A stretch of DNA of 64,000 bases, taken from NCBI GenBank assembly GCA_025994075.1, contig JAMQGV010000044.1, positions 62,001 to 126,000 on the forward strand. The letters run 5' to 3'. Below the pieces are notes generated by a model, which was given only the letters and a program-made list of their open reading frames with translations, was not told where the DNA came from and made no database searches. The position numbers and the translations under genes were made by a program. Of this stretch, positions 47,222 through 56,256 are shown piece by piece (position 1 is the stretch's first letter; each line of letters opens with the position of its first letter). This DNA comes from Vicinamibacteria bacterium. Its GTDB lineage: Bacteria > Acidobacteriota > Vicinamibacteria > Fen-336.

Positions 47222-49888
47222 TCATGCCCCAGGCCCTGCCGCGAATCGGCGTGCCAGCCCTTCGATCGTGGCGTTGGCTTCGATTGCCGTGTCCGGGATG
47301 AGGAGGTAGCGCCAGGGTTTGCCGCCGTTCGTGGTGGCGTGGTCTGTGGCGTAGCCGCACCACAGGACTGCTGCGCGGGCCTTGTCGCGGACCTCCGGGT
47401 CGTCCATGGCGTTGGCGGCCTTGGGCTCGCACATGAGCATTTCCGTCTTGGTCTCGACTACGAAGTCGGGCTCGTAGGCGGAGTCGCCACGGTAGAAGAG
47501 CTGGAAGGCTCCGCGGGCGGGCTTGACCCACTTCTCCACGTCGCGGTCGTCCTCGAGGATCGTCGCGAAGCGCCATTCCGGGGTGCTGTCGAAGCGCTGG
47601 ATGGGGTAGACGCAGCGGGCGAAACCCTGGAAGAGGAGGGTTCGGATGTCCGTGCCCGGCGGGATCGGGGCGCGGAAGCCGCGGGGGACCTCGCCGGCCG
47701 CCAGCGTGTAGTGGGCTGGGGCGAGGCGGGTGAAGCCGCGGGTGACCTTGCCCTCGTAGCCGACCGCGCGCTCCTCGTGGTGCTGGACGAGCTGGGCGTG
47801 GACCAGGGCGGCGAGCTGGTTCTGGTAGAACTGCAGGACGTTGAGGACCTCGTCGTCGTCCTTCAGGTAGCTACGCAGGTGGGCGACGAGCTGCCCAGCC
47901 AGCTTGTACAGCAGGGCGGAGTGGTCGTCGTAGGAGACGTCGTCGAAGTCCATCAGGCGACGGACGACGTAGTCCTCCAAGCGGCGTTCGGGGAGAAAGC
48001 CGCTGCCCGCCGCCAGACGCTCCTGGTCGTGGGACTGGAGGTGCTTGACCAGGATCTCCTGTTCGACCGGCTGGAAGCGGACCGAGGCGATGTCCAGGTC
48101 GAAGTCGCGGTAGGTCGAGGTGGAGGCGCCGGTGGGCGTGACTACGATCCGGGGGATGTCGATCGTACGCTCGACGAACAGGGCCGTCGTTCGGTCGACG
48201 AGCGCCGGGATGTCGATCGCCGGCTCGGCAACGCCCTGCAGGGCTCCCTGCACTGGTTGCACGCGCTCCGTGACGAGGGCCACCAGTTTCTCGCGGACTT
48301 CGGGCCGAGTGAGATCGCGGGAGCGCGGCAGGGCCTCGAACTCTCGAATGGCTTCCACCGTGGCGCGGGCGACCTGCTGCTCCTGGGGCGTCGTGAACAG
48401 CAGCGGTTGCTGCGTCGCGGTCGCGGCTTCCGGAGGGGTGGTCACGAGAGTGTCGAGGAACGTGGGGACCGCCACCGGGCGCGGGGCCTCGCGCGGAATG
48501 TCCCGTCCGATCACGACACCGGAGCGGATGATGGAGTCGGGCTTGTTCGCGTCGTCGAGGATCTCCTGGAAGCGATCGTGGGCGACGATCGTCAGGCGAT
48601 CGACCGGCGGGACGCCGGTGCGGCGACCGAAGGGCAGGCGGAGGCCGCGGCCGATCGACTGCTCGACGAGCGTCCGCGAGTTAGCGGCGCGCAGCGGCAC
48701 GATCGTGTAGAGGTTGGTGACGTCCCACCCCTCCTTGAGCATGTTGACGTGGATCACGATCTCGACGGGGTTGTCGGGTGACTCGATCGCCAGCAGCTTG
48801 GCGATGTTCTCGTCGCGCTCCTCGCCGCGCTGGTTCGAGTGCACGGTCAGGACACGGCCCCGGTAGCGGCCGTCGAAGAACGAGTCCATCTCGATCTGGT
48901 CGGCGATGTAGGCCGCGTGGATCGTGTCCTGAGCGACGACGAGGACGAACGGCTTGACCCGCGGGCGGTCGTTCTGGTCGGAGTAGACCTGAAGGGCCGC
49001 CTTCGTGTGCTCGTGCAGAACGATGCCGTCCTCGAGCTTGATCTTCTCCAGTTCGTCGGCCGACCACTCGGACGCGTCGAAGTCGGCGCGGGTCGAGACT
49101 GCGGGTTCCTTGACGAAGCCGTCCGCGATGGCCTGGCCGAGCTCGTACTCGTAGAGGATGTTCTGGAATCGCACGGACTGACTGCCCCGCTCGACCTGGG
49201 GTGTAGCCGTCAGTTCGAGGCCCAGGATCGGCTGCAGCTCGTTCAGGACGCGGACGCCGGCGTCGGCCCGGTAGCGGTGGCTTTCGTCCATGATCAGGAC
49301 GAGGTCCTGCAATCCGGCCAGGTAGCTGAAGTAGCTTTCGCCCAGGACTTCGCGCGGGCTCTTGATCCGCGGCATCCGGTCCCCGCGTACCTCGGCGTTC
49401 ATCTTCGAGATGTTGAAGATGTTGATGTGGACGGACTCGAACAGGCCCGACTGCCCTGGAAACCTTGAATCGTAGGTCTCGCCGGTGATCACTTCCGGCG
49501 GGTGGGTGGCGAACTCGCCGATTCCGTTCAGGACGTACTTCGGGGTGTTCGGCGTGAAGTCGCGGATCAGCTTGTCGTAGATCGTCAGGTTGGGCGCCAG
49601 GACCAGGAAGTGACGCAGGCCCCTGGACTGGTACAGGTACGTGATGAACGCGCCCATCAGGCGGGTCTTGCCGACGCCCGTGGCCAGCGCGAAGCAGAGC
49701 GACGGGAAGTCGCGCTCGAACGACTGGACCTGCGGGTACTCGGCCTGCAGTGCGCGGAGCGCGTCGTCGACCGCCCCGCCCTTGGTCGGTCGCATCAGAT
49801 CCACGGCATGGGCGAGGCGTTCGAGGGCGTGCCGCTGCGGGGCCCGAAGGCTGAGGCGGGCCGCCGTCTGATGGACCAAGGCATTCAT
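47222..49888 (-). CDS. Type III restriction enzyme, helicase/nuclease subunit (Res)
   Basis: An 888-residue restriction subunit with ATP-dependent translocase and nuclease parts. Walker A ALATGVGKT (Lys74), the DEAD-box-like IMDESHRYRADAG (201-211), LGLELTATPQ, then the second RecA domain with IHVNMLKEGWDVTNL and QSIGRGLRLP, as in type III Res. The C-terminal nuclease motif is YEPDFVVETKTEMLMCEPK, with D...E-x-K residues of the PD-(D/E)XK fold. The ATG overlaps the methyltransferase stop by 4 bases (ATGA). It pairs with the adjacent Mod. Confidence 0.9.
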   Translation of the reverse strand: MNALVHQTAARLSLRAPQRHALERLAHAVDLMRPTKGGAVDDALRALQAEYPQVQSFERDFPSLCFALATGVGKTRLMGAFITYLYQSRGLRHFLVLAPNLTIYDKLIRDFTPNTPKYVLNGIGEFATHPPEVITGETYDSRFPGQSGLFESVHINIFNISKMNAEVRGDRMPRIKSPREVLGESYFSYLAGLQDLVLIMDESHRYRADAGVRVLNELQPILGLELTATPQVERGSQSVRFQNILYEYELGQAIADGFVKEPAVSTRADFDASEWSADELEKIKLEDGIVLHEHTKAALQVYSDQNDRPRVKPFVLVVAQDTIHAAYIADQIEMDSFFDGRYRGRVLTVHSNQRGEERDENIAKLLAIESPDNPVEIVIHVNMLKEGWDVTNLYTIVPLRAANSRTLVEQSIGRGLRLPFGRRTGVPPVDRLTIVAHDRFQEILDDANKPDSIIRSGVVIGRDIPREAPRPVAVPTFLDTLVTTPPEAATATQQPLLFTTPQEQQVARATVEAIREFEALPRSRDLTRPEVREKLVALVTERVQPVQGALQGVAEPAIDIPALVDRTTALFVERTIDIPRIVVTPTGASTSTYRDFDLDIASVRFQPVEQEILVKHLQSHDQERLAAGSGFLPERRLEDYVVRRLMDFDDVSYDDHSALLYKLAGQLVAHLRSYLKDDDEVLNVLQFYQNQLAALVHAQLVQHHEERAVGYEGKVTRGFTRLAPAHYTLAAGEVPRGFRAPIPPGTDIRTLLFQGFARCVYPIQRFDSTPEWRFATILEDDRDVEKWVKPARGAFQLFYRGDSAYEPDFVVETKTEMLMCEPKAANAMDDPEVRDKARAAVLWCGYATDHATTNGGKPWRYLLIPDTAIEANATIEGLARRFAAGPGA

Positions 49889-51561
49889 TCTTCGCCTCCC
49901 GAGGGCGGGAACAGGGAGAGGTTCGTCGCAGATCGGGAACGCGAGCCTGTGACGGGTCCGGGCTCCGGTTCGGGTTGTGCCGACATCGCCGGCGCGGCCG
50001 GCAGGTTCTCCACCTGGAGGCTGTAGTCGTCCTTGCCCCACTCGCAGCGATTGAGCACCGCGTTCGGGATCTTCTTGATCGTGAGGTTCGGGAAGGAGTC
50101 CGCCTTCGTCCGGAAGGCCATGCAGTAGACGAGCAGCGATCGCGAGTCGCCCACGCTCTCAGAGAGGGCCTCCAGTTGTGCGCGCGAGAGGTTCTGAGTC
50201 GTTACGTAGATGAAGTCGCGCTCGGTGGACTGGCCGTGCTGCCAGTAGACGGTATCACTCGGGGAGTAGGTGAAGCCTTCGAGCTTGCAGACGGCCTCGG
50301 CAAGCATCGCGGCGTTGTACTGTTTGCTCACGACCCAGTTACCCCAAGAGTCCTTCTCGAGCAGCGACGGGGCGAGGCGGAAGTACCGAAAGCCCCCGCC
50401 GCCCAACCAGTCAGCGGCCGAGCTGATGCCTCCGCTGTCAGTGCCGTCTATGACTTGCCTAAGGCGAGGAATGATATGAGTGTGACAGTGGTTGCCGAGT
50501 TCAGCGAGAATCCAACGTCTGCCCAGCTTGTGGGCAACGGCTCCGGTCGTTCCTGAGCCGGCGAAGGAGTCGAGCACCCAGTCCCCCGGATTGGAGGCAA
50601 TCTCGAGGATTCGACGCATCAGGCGCTCGGGCTTGGCAGTGTCGAAGGAGCTATCCTTACCGAAGAGCGCTTGACTCTCCTTGCGGGCCTCGTCGGTGTG
50701 GCCGACTTCCTCATGGGGCCACCAAGTCCAGGGTACATGACCTTCGACCTCGCTGAGGTATCGAATGATGTTGGGTTGGCTGTCGTTGGTCTTACCGAAG
50801 TAGATGCGCCCCTCCGCCAGTAGCTTCTTGTAGTTGTCCTCAGTGGTACTCCAGCACCGACCCTCCGGGGGACGGTGCGTAACGCCCGTTGGCGTCGTGA
50901 TCGGGTACATCTGATTCGGTCGGTATCCCTGGGCCGTCATCGGGATCGCACGCCACGGACCACGGGGATCGTTGTTGGGGTTCTTGTAGACGGCCCTACT
51001 CTTCGCCTCGAGTGGAACTCGATTTCGGGTCGCCTTGAAGGCGTCCGCATCGACGGCGTAGACCAGCACGTACTCGTGCACATCCCCGATGGCTTCGCGG
51101 TTTTCTCTTGAGTAGCGCTTTTGCCAAACATTGCAGGCAATGAAGGACTTCCGGCCGAAGACCTCGTCCATCAAGACTCGAAGGTAGGCTAGCTCCGCGT
51201 CATCGATGCTGATCCAAAGCGACCCGTCGGGTCGGAGGAGCCGTCTTAGGAGCTCCAGGCGATCCCGCATAAGGGACAGCCACAGGGAATGCTCAAGGCC
51301 GTCATCGTAGTGCGTGAAGGCGGACCCCGTGTTGTAGGGCGGGTCGATGTAGATGCACTTGATCTTGCCGGCGAACTCCTGCTCCAGTGCCTTCAGGGCC
51401 AGCAGGTTGTCGCCGAAGATCAGGCGGTTGTCGAAGATGTCGTCGTTGGTCACGCGGTGCTTGGCGTGGTAGGACTTCTCGGGGTCCTCCAGCAGGATGC
51501 GGGGCTCCAGCCGCGGGCGCTTCTCCTTGCCGACCCAGGTCAGTTCCAGCCGCGTCTTCAT
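49885..51561 (-). CDS. Type III DNA methyltransferase (Mod), beta class
   Basis: A 558-residue adenine or cytosine-N4 methyltransferase. Motif IV DPPYNTGSAF (73-82) precedes motif I DSFAGSGTTG (331-340), the beta-class order of type III Mod. Residues 145-320 between them form a variable target-recognition region (WQKRYSRENREAI ... WTWWPHEEVGHTDE). The DNA for that region is visibly lower in GC than the flanks, which suggests exchange of specificity. A 247-base gap separates it from the 62-residue gene, with a plus-strand frame in it. Mod and Res recognise the same asymmetric site and Mod protects host DNA. Confidence 0.9.
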   Translation of the reverse strand: MKTRLELTWVGKEKRPRLEPRILLEDPEKSYHAKHRVTNDDIFDNRLIFGDNLLALKALEQEFAGKIKCIYIDPPYNTGSAFTHYDDGLEHSLWLSLMRDRLELLRRLLRPDGSLWISIDDAELAYLRVLMDEVFGRKSFIACNVWQKRYSRENREAIGDVHEYVLVYAVDADAFKATRNRVPLEAKSRAVYKNPNNDPRGPWRAIPMTAQGYRPNQMYPITTPTGVTHRPPEGRCWSTTEDNYKKLLAEGRIYFGKTNDSQPNIIRYLSEVEGHVPWTWWPHEEVGHTDEARKESQALFGKDSSFDTAKPERLMRRILEIASNPGDWVLDSFAGSGTTGAVAHKLGRRWILAELGNHCHTHIIPRLRQVIDGTDSGGISSAADWLGGGGFRYFRLAPSLLEKDSWGNWVVSKQYNAAMLAEAVCKLEGFTYSPSDTVYWQHGQSTERDFIYVTTQNLSRAQLEALSESVGDSRSLLVYCMAFRTKADSFPNLTIKKIPNAVLNRCEWGKDDYSLQVENLPAAPAMSAQPEPEPGPVTGSRSRSATNLSLFPPSGGEE

Positions 51562-51660
51562 GCGGGCCCCCAGACGGGCGTCGGACCTGCCGGGGCAGGG
51601 GGGTGGGCGAACGTCCGGACCCACGGACACGGGCGGCCCAGGCTTGCGCGAGGAGGGGTC

Positions 51661-51912
51661 ATGGAATACCTTCGAAGGATGGCGGACGATAACCCAACTG
51701 CCTTGGACGAGTACGCCGACCGGATGGCGCGGATCACGGCGGGGGCGCTCGCCGGCCTCGGCGAGGCCGAGCGCGGCGAGCGCATCGCGGCGTTCGAGCG
51801 GGCCGTCATCAGCTCACCTTCCAGCCCTGCTTCTGGCGGTAGTCGCGCCAGTGGCTCAGAAGGGCCTGGTGCTCCGCCGACGCCACGGGCAGCCGGAGCG
51901 CATCGGCGATAA
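51661..51912 (+). CDS. Possible 83-residue protein on the opposite strand within the restriction cluster
   Basis: A strong GAGGAGGGG lies before the ATG, and the first 50 residues (LDEYADRMARITAGALAGLG, then ERGERIAAFERAV) look like a real helical protein. The remainder is Ser/Pro/Gly rich and runs antisense to the 62-residue gene over 104 bases, so it may be a truncated gene whose original end has been lost. No family recognised. A second ATG at 51679 is an alternative start. Confidence 0.4.
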   Translation: MEYLRRMADDNPTALDEYADRMARITAGALAGLGEAERGERIAAFERAVISSPSSPASGGSRASGSEGPGAPPTPRAAGAHRR

Positions 51913-51997
51913 GCCGGGAGACCTTCTTCTCGTCCGGCTCGTTCAGCAGCCGTCGGTAGGTCTGACGGAGGCGTTCGAGTTCTTCTTCGGTCGCCAT
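51809..51997 (-). CDS. 62-residue helical protein in the restriction cluster
   Basis: A small protein: TEEELERLRQTYRRLLNEPD, then KKVSRLIADALRLPVASAEHQALLSHWRDYRQKQGWKVS. It is predicted all-helical and charged; no family recognised. It sits 43 bases after the SNF2 helicase stop, in the same direction. A GATAAT box 8 bases before the ATG suggests its own leaderless transcript. In related clusters known to me a larger protein (DUF4391) often occupies this position, so it may be a replacement. Its location makes an accessory role in the restriction system plausible. Confidence 0.65.
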   Translation of the reverse strand: MATEEELERLRQTYRRLLNEPDEKKVSRLIADALRLPVASAEHQALLSHWRDYRQKQGWKVS

Positions 51998-52005
51998 CGC
52001 GCCCG

Positions 52006-52011
52006 ATTATC
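52006..52011 (-). promoter_or_regulatory. -10 box GATAAT, leaderless-type start
   Basis: Minus-strand GATAAT ends 8 bases before the ATG of the 62-residue gene, just after the stop of the SNF2 helicase gene. It may drive the small gene and the methyltransferase/restriction genes. Confidence 0.45.
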
Positions 52012-52040
52012 CCGAGCGCCCCTCCGCAGCAGGACCGCAT

Positions 52041-54905
52041 TCAGGCCACCTCGAACCGAATCGTGAACAACCGGGTCTCCGACACGCTCTGAGCGAGCCG
52101 GGCCTCGATCTCGGCCAGCAGGTTCTCCTTCCGCGATTCGATCTCGTCCTGCGCCTCGAACAGCGCGCGGCGCTTGGCGTTGCGCTGGGACTCGAGCTCC
52201 TTGATGCGGCGCTGCGCGGCCACCTTGGCGTCCAGGCTGGCCTGCAGGCGCGCGTCTCGCTTCGCCGCCCGGATCTCCTGATCGAGGTCCTTGATCTCCT
52301 GCTCGACGCCGGCCTTGAGATCGTCGGCCCAGCGCTCCAGCTTCTCCATTTCATCCTCGAAGAAGCGGCGGTTGCGGGCCTCAAGCCGTTCGAGCAGGCC
52401 GCCGCGGAGTTGGGCGTACTGATCGGTCAACAACTGCTCCACGGCGGGTGAGGGAGCTGCCCAGGGGGCGGCCGTGGCGTCGACGAGCATCAGGCGCTCG
52501 AGGGTCTCGGCGTCCAGTGGGATGCCCGCGTCGGTCGCGCCGGACAGCAGGAGGTGTTCCTCTCGTTCCAGCGCGGTGACCTCGACCCGGTGAAGGGCCA
52601 GGTGGCCCCGCTCGCCGACGAGCCGCTCGACCAGGGCCAGGCGGGTTGGCCGCCCTGAGTACTGGAACACGAGGCCGCCGGTCGGCAGCTCGCGGGCGGC
52701 GGCGCGCTCCCGAATCTCCTGGGCCAGGGGATGTCCCAGGCGGTACACATGATCCGCAGCCGTGGCACGCCCGGGCGTGAGCATCACGTAGCGCTGGCCG
52801 GGGGCCGCGGCCAGCTCGAACGAGTGGGTGCCGTCATCGAAGGTCGCCAGGCCCCCCAGCTCGTGGCGGGTCAGGGCCCACAGCGCACGGCTCAGGCGGT
52901 CGAGGTGGGTCTGGGTGTCGCGCTGGTGGACGCGCAGGCGCTCGTGGACCTCCTCGTCGAAGTTTTCGAGGAGCTGGGCGCGGGTGGTCAGGAGTTGGGC
53001 CTGAATCTGCTGGCTCAGGTCGGCCTGCAGGGCGTCGAAGGCGCGGTCGATCTCCTCTGGCGTGCGACAGGACTGGTAGATCGAGGCGATCCGGCGCTCG
53101 AAGTCGACGCCGGACTCGAGGGCGCCGAGGACTTCGTCGGAGGCGCCGAAGACGCCGTCGAAGAGCTTGAACTTCTCCGACAGGATCGTGAAGACGCGCT
53201 GGTCGGCCTCGTTGCGGCGATTCAGGAAGTTGATGACCACCACGTCGTGCTTCTGGCCGTAGCGGTGGCAGCGGCCGATGCGCTGCTCGACACGCTGGGG
53301 GTTCCAGGGCAGGTCGTAGTTGACGACCAGCGAACAGAACTGGAGGTTGACGCCCTCCGCCGCCGCTTCGGTGGCGACCAGGATGGAGGCGGACTCGCGG
53401 AAGTGGTCGACCAGGGCGGCGCGCAGGTCCACCGAGCGATTGCCGGTCGCGCGCTCGGTGTCGGCGTGGGCGGCCCGCCAGGACGAGAAGATGGCCGACG
53501 ATCGGCCGTCCGTGTTGGTGCCATTCAGGGTCATCACCTGGCCGGCGTAGCCGTTGGCCTCGAGTAGCACGACCAGATACTCCTGCGTACGCCGGGACTC
53601 CGTGAAGATCACGGCCTTGCGGGCGGCTCCGAGCGTCGCGAGCTTGTCGAAGCCCGAGGCCAGGGCGGTCAGCAGCGCCTGGCCCTTGGCGTTGCGGGTG
53701 ATGGAGGTGGCGAGGTCCTTGAAGCCGGCCAGCTCGTCGATCTCGGCTTCGACTTCGGCCCGCTCCCGGGTCGCGCCGTCGTCCCGATCGTCGGGCTCGC
53801 CGTCGCCTTCGGCCCACTCGTCGGACATCTCAGGCAAGGCCTCGAAGTCCTGGGCGAGCAGTTCCGCCGCCGTCTCGGCGTCCAGCCGCGCCACCTCGCC
53901 GCGCAATCGCTGGACCAGCGTCTCGAGCGTGCCGGCGATGGCGAAGCTCGAGGAAGCGAGCAGGCGCCGGAGGACCAACGTCATCAGCTTGCGCTGCCCC
54001 GACGGCAGGGCGTGCAGGTTGTCGCGCAGGAGGTAGGTGGAGACGGCGTCGTACAGCCGCTGTTCTTCGTCCGTCGGGGTGAAGTCCTGAGTGATCGGGA
54101 TGCGGCGCGTGTAGCGCACGTACTCCACGACCTGGCGGCGCAGGGTCCGCTTGCAGACCGGCGCCAGGCGGTGGCGCAGGTCGCGGAACAGCGACTCCGA
54201 GAGCGGGCCTCGCAGGTACGCCGCGCGGAACGCCGGCATGTCGCCGAACAGGTGGTCGTCGAGGAACGACACCAGGCCGAACAGCTCCAGCAACGAGTTC
54301 TGGAGGGGAGTGGCGGTCAGCAGGAGCTTGGGCTTGCCGCGCAGGGCGTCGCGTAGCTCGCGGGCGATCTTGTTCTGGGGCTTGTAGACGTTCCGCAGGC
54401 GGTGAGCCTCGTCGACGATGACGAGATCCCAGGACACGCGCGCCATCACCGCCGCGTGGGCCCGAGCGAAGTTGTAGGAGCAGACGACGACCCCATCCGC
54501 GCTCGTGAACGGGTGGGCCTCGCCGGCGTCGAGTGAGGCCTTGAGGGTCGAGGTGTCGACGGCGCGGGCCGGGATGAAGAACTTGTCGGCCAACTCCTGA
54601 ACCCACTGACTTCGCAGGGTCGTGGGCACGATGGCCAGGATGTGGCGGCGGCGCTCCGCCCAGAGCTGGGCGACGACGAGGCCGGCTTCGATCGTCTTGC
54701 CGAGGCCGACCTCGTCGGCGAGCAGGGCGCCACGCGAGAGGGGCGAGCGGAAGGCGAAGAGCGCTGCGTCGATCTGGTGGGGGTTGAGATCGACGGTGGC
54801 GTTGAGAAGCGACGAGCCGAGCTTGGCCAGGCTGTCCGAGGGGGAGCGCAGGCCCAGCATGTGGGCGTAGTACTTGGCGTGGTAGTCGGTGGTGCCAGCC
54901 CGCAT
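52041..54905 (-). CDS. SNF2/RapA-type helicase
   Basis: A 954-residue SNF2-family ATPase. Walker A DEVGLGKT (Lys70), VDEAHRLRNVYKP, LLTATPLQNSLLELFGL, then in the second lobe KAVIFTESRRTQEYL and YDLPWNPQRVEQRIGRCHRYGQ, the usual RapA-type sequence. A C-terminal region (about 850-940) is strongly coiled coil (EMEKLERWADDLKAGVEQEI). Related helicases occur beside type III Mod/Res genes, in DISARM (drmD) and in other defence islands. It is 40 bases after the HTH-type gene and 43 before the small gene, so it appears to be part of one operon. Confidence 0.9.
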   Translation of the reverse strand: MRAGTTDYHAKYYAHMLGLRSPSDSLAKLGSSLLNATVDLNPHQIDAALFAFRSPLSRGALLADEVGLGKTIEAGLVVAQLWAERRRHILAIVPTTLRSQWVQELADKFFIPARAVDTSTLKASLDAGEAHPFTSADGVVVCSYNFARAHAAVMARVSWDLVIVDEAHRLRNVYKPQNKIARELRDALRGKPKLLLTATPLQNSLLELFGLVSFLDDHLFGDMPAFRAAYLRGPLSESLFRDLRHRLAPVCKRTLRRQVVEYVRYTRRIPITQDFTPTDEEQRLYDAVSTYLLRDNLHALPSGQRKLMTLVLRRLLASSSFAIAGTLETLVQRLRGEVARLDAETAAELLAQDFEALPEMSDEWAEGDGEPDDRDDGATRERAEVEAEIDELAGFKDLATSITRNAKGQALLTALASGFDKLATLGAARKAVIFTESRRTQEYLVVLLEANGYAGQVMTLNGTNTDGRSSAIFSSWRAAHADTERATGNRSVDLRAALVDHFRESASILVATEAAAEGVNLQFCSLVVNYDLPWNPQRVEQRIGRCHRYGQKHDVVVINFLNRRNEADQRVFTILSEKFKLFDGVFGASDEVLGALESGVDFERRIASIYQSCRTPEEIDRAFDALQADLSQQIQAQLLTTRAQLLENFDEEVHERLRVHQRDTQTHLDRLSRALWALTRHELGGLATFDDGTHSFELAAAPGQRYVMLTPGRATAADHVYRLGHPLAQEIRERAAARELPTGGLVFQYSGRPTRLALVERLVGERGHLALHRVEVTALEREEHLLLSGATDAGIPLDAETLERLMLVDATAAPWAAPSPAVEQLLTDQYAQLRGGLLERLEARNRRFFEDEMEKLERWADDLKAGVEQEIKDLDQEIRAAKRDARLQASLDAKVAAQRRIKELESQRNAKRRALFEAQDEIESRKENLLAEIEARLAQSVSETRLFTIRFEVA

Positions 54906-54945
54906 GGGTTCCCGAAGTAAATCACGGCCGGCAGACGTTGTGAGC

Positions 54946-56256
54946 CTACGGCGCCCACCGACGCACTTGTTCCCGTTTGCGCTGCTCCTGCTGCTCGACG
55001 AGTTGGTCGGTCGGTGTGAAGAAGACCTTCAGCACTTCCGCGGTGGTGACCTTGCTGTCGCACCACGAGCGGAGGCTGTAGTCCACGTGCGATGCGTCGA
55101 AATCCAGCACGGCGCGAGCCCATTTGTCGAGGTGGGCGACGTACACCGCGGCCCATTCGAGCCACTGCTCGAGGGCGGCCTTCTGGTCTGACGGCGCGTC
55201 CGTGGGTGCGGATTCCCGGACCGCGGCGGCGACGGTCTCGATCTCGCGGGCCAGCCGCCAGTGTCCAAGGCGGGCCTCGAGGTCCTTGGCAAGGGCCTGG
55301 TGAGCGTGATCCTGCAGCTCACGGGCCTCCTTTCGCTTGGCCCTCTGGATCGCCTCGACCCGCTGGCGCTCTTCTTCGAGTCTGGCGAGCCGCAGGCGCT
55401 CGGCCGCCACCTCGACGCTCGCCACGAACTCGTTCAGGCGCCGCTCGATCGGATCGGCCTTGCGGTCGGTCCAGGTCGTGGGGGAACCGTTGAGCTGCAC
55501 GTTGTCGATGCACAGGTTCAGCACGCCGGTCGGCTTGTATTCGTACTGTCGCTTCGGCCGCTGGCCGGGGGGCGCGCCCGCTGCAGCCGGCGGTACCGGA
55601 AGCGCGGACTTGCGGACCGATTCCTCGATGCTGATCCGCACGGCCGATTCGCCGATCCGGACCAGAGTCCGACTCGCCACCCTGGCCGCCCTGGGGTCCT
55701 CGGGGACTTGCGGGCTGGTCACCTCGATCGAGTAGCCGCGCTCTTCGAAGGCCTTCAAGAGGGTGTCCATGATCCGGCAAGCGCGGAGCAGGGCCTCGCC
55801 GGTCGCGAAGATGTCGAGGCAGCGCTGTCGTTCCGTCGCGCGCCGGGGCTTGCCCTCGGTTCGCTGCAGCGCCGGCAGCGAGCGGGCGATCCAGGGATGA
55901 GGATCGGAAAGGGCCTCGGGCACCGCGAGCGGCGGCTGGTCCGAGGCGTGGCGACCGATCTCCTCGCGGACTTCCGCGGCCTTCTGAATCTCCGCGGGAC
56001 TCGCGACGTATCGGCGCACGTCGTAGGCCAGCAGCGTCCCAGGCTTGGGTGGACGGAGTTGCGGCACGCGGGCGGGCCAACCCGCAGCCCGGCGGGCCCA
56101 GTACCCGCGGCCGGGTCGCGGGATGTCCATCCGCCGGCAGACCTTGGCGAGCGCCACGTCCGAGATCCCGAGCCGCGCCGCGACGTGGGTCATCGGCTCG
56201 GCCCAGACGGCTTTGAAGATGTCCTCGCGCCTGTGAACGATCGTCTGCCAGCCCAT
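54946..56256 (-). CDS. HTH-containing protein of unknown function in the defence cluster
   Basis: A 436-residue protein. The N-terminus has a helix-turn-helix-like block: HRREDIFKAVWAEPMTHVAA, then RLGISDVALAKVCRRMDIPRPGRGYWARR. This block is widespread in uncharacterised bacterial proteins and suggests DNA binding. The middle part is unremarkable; a long charged helical region (about 310-360, LARLEEERQRVEAIQRAKRK) is probably coiled coil. GGGAGG is 4 bases before the ATG at 56256. It is first in the minus-strand cluster with the SNF2 helicase and type III restriction genes, so a role in DNA sensing or in control of the cluster is plausible, not shown. Confidence 0.7.
   Translation of the reverse strand: MGWQTIVHRREDIFKAVWAEPMTHVAARLGISDVALAKVCRRMDIPRPGRGYWARRAAGWPARVPQLRPPKPGTLLAYDVRRYVASPAEIQKAAEVREEIGRHASDQPPLAVPEALSDPHPWIARSLPALQRTEGKPRRATERQRCLDIFATGEALLRACRIMDTLLKAFEERGYSIEVTSPQVPEDPRAARVASRTLVRIGESAVRISIEESVRKSALPVPPAAAGAPPGQRPKRQYEYKPTGVLNLCIDNVQLNGSPTTWTDRKADPIERRLNEFVASVEVAAERLRLARLEEERQRVEAIQRAKRKEARELQDHAHQALAKDLEARLGHWRLAREIETVAAAVRESAPTDAPSDQKAALEQWLEWAAVYVAHLDKWARAVLDFDASHVDYSLRSWCDSKVTTAEVLKVFFTPTDQLVEQQEQRKREQVRRWAP

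Noticed and set aside
47222..56256. DISARM or BREX assignment of the helicase/methyltransferase cluster
   Set aside because: No DUF1998 or phospholipase-D (DISARM) genes and no PglZ, BrxC or BrxL (BREX) genes are present; Mod and Res are type III.
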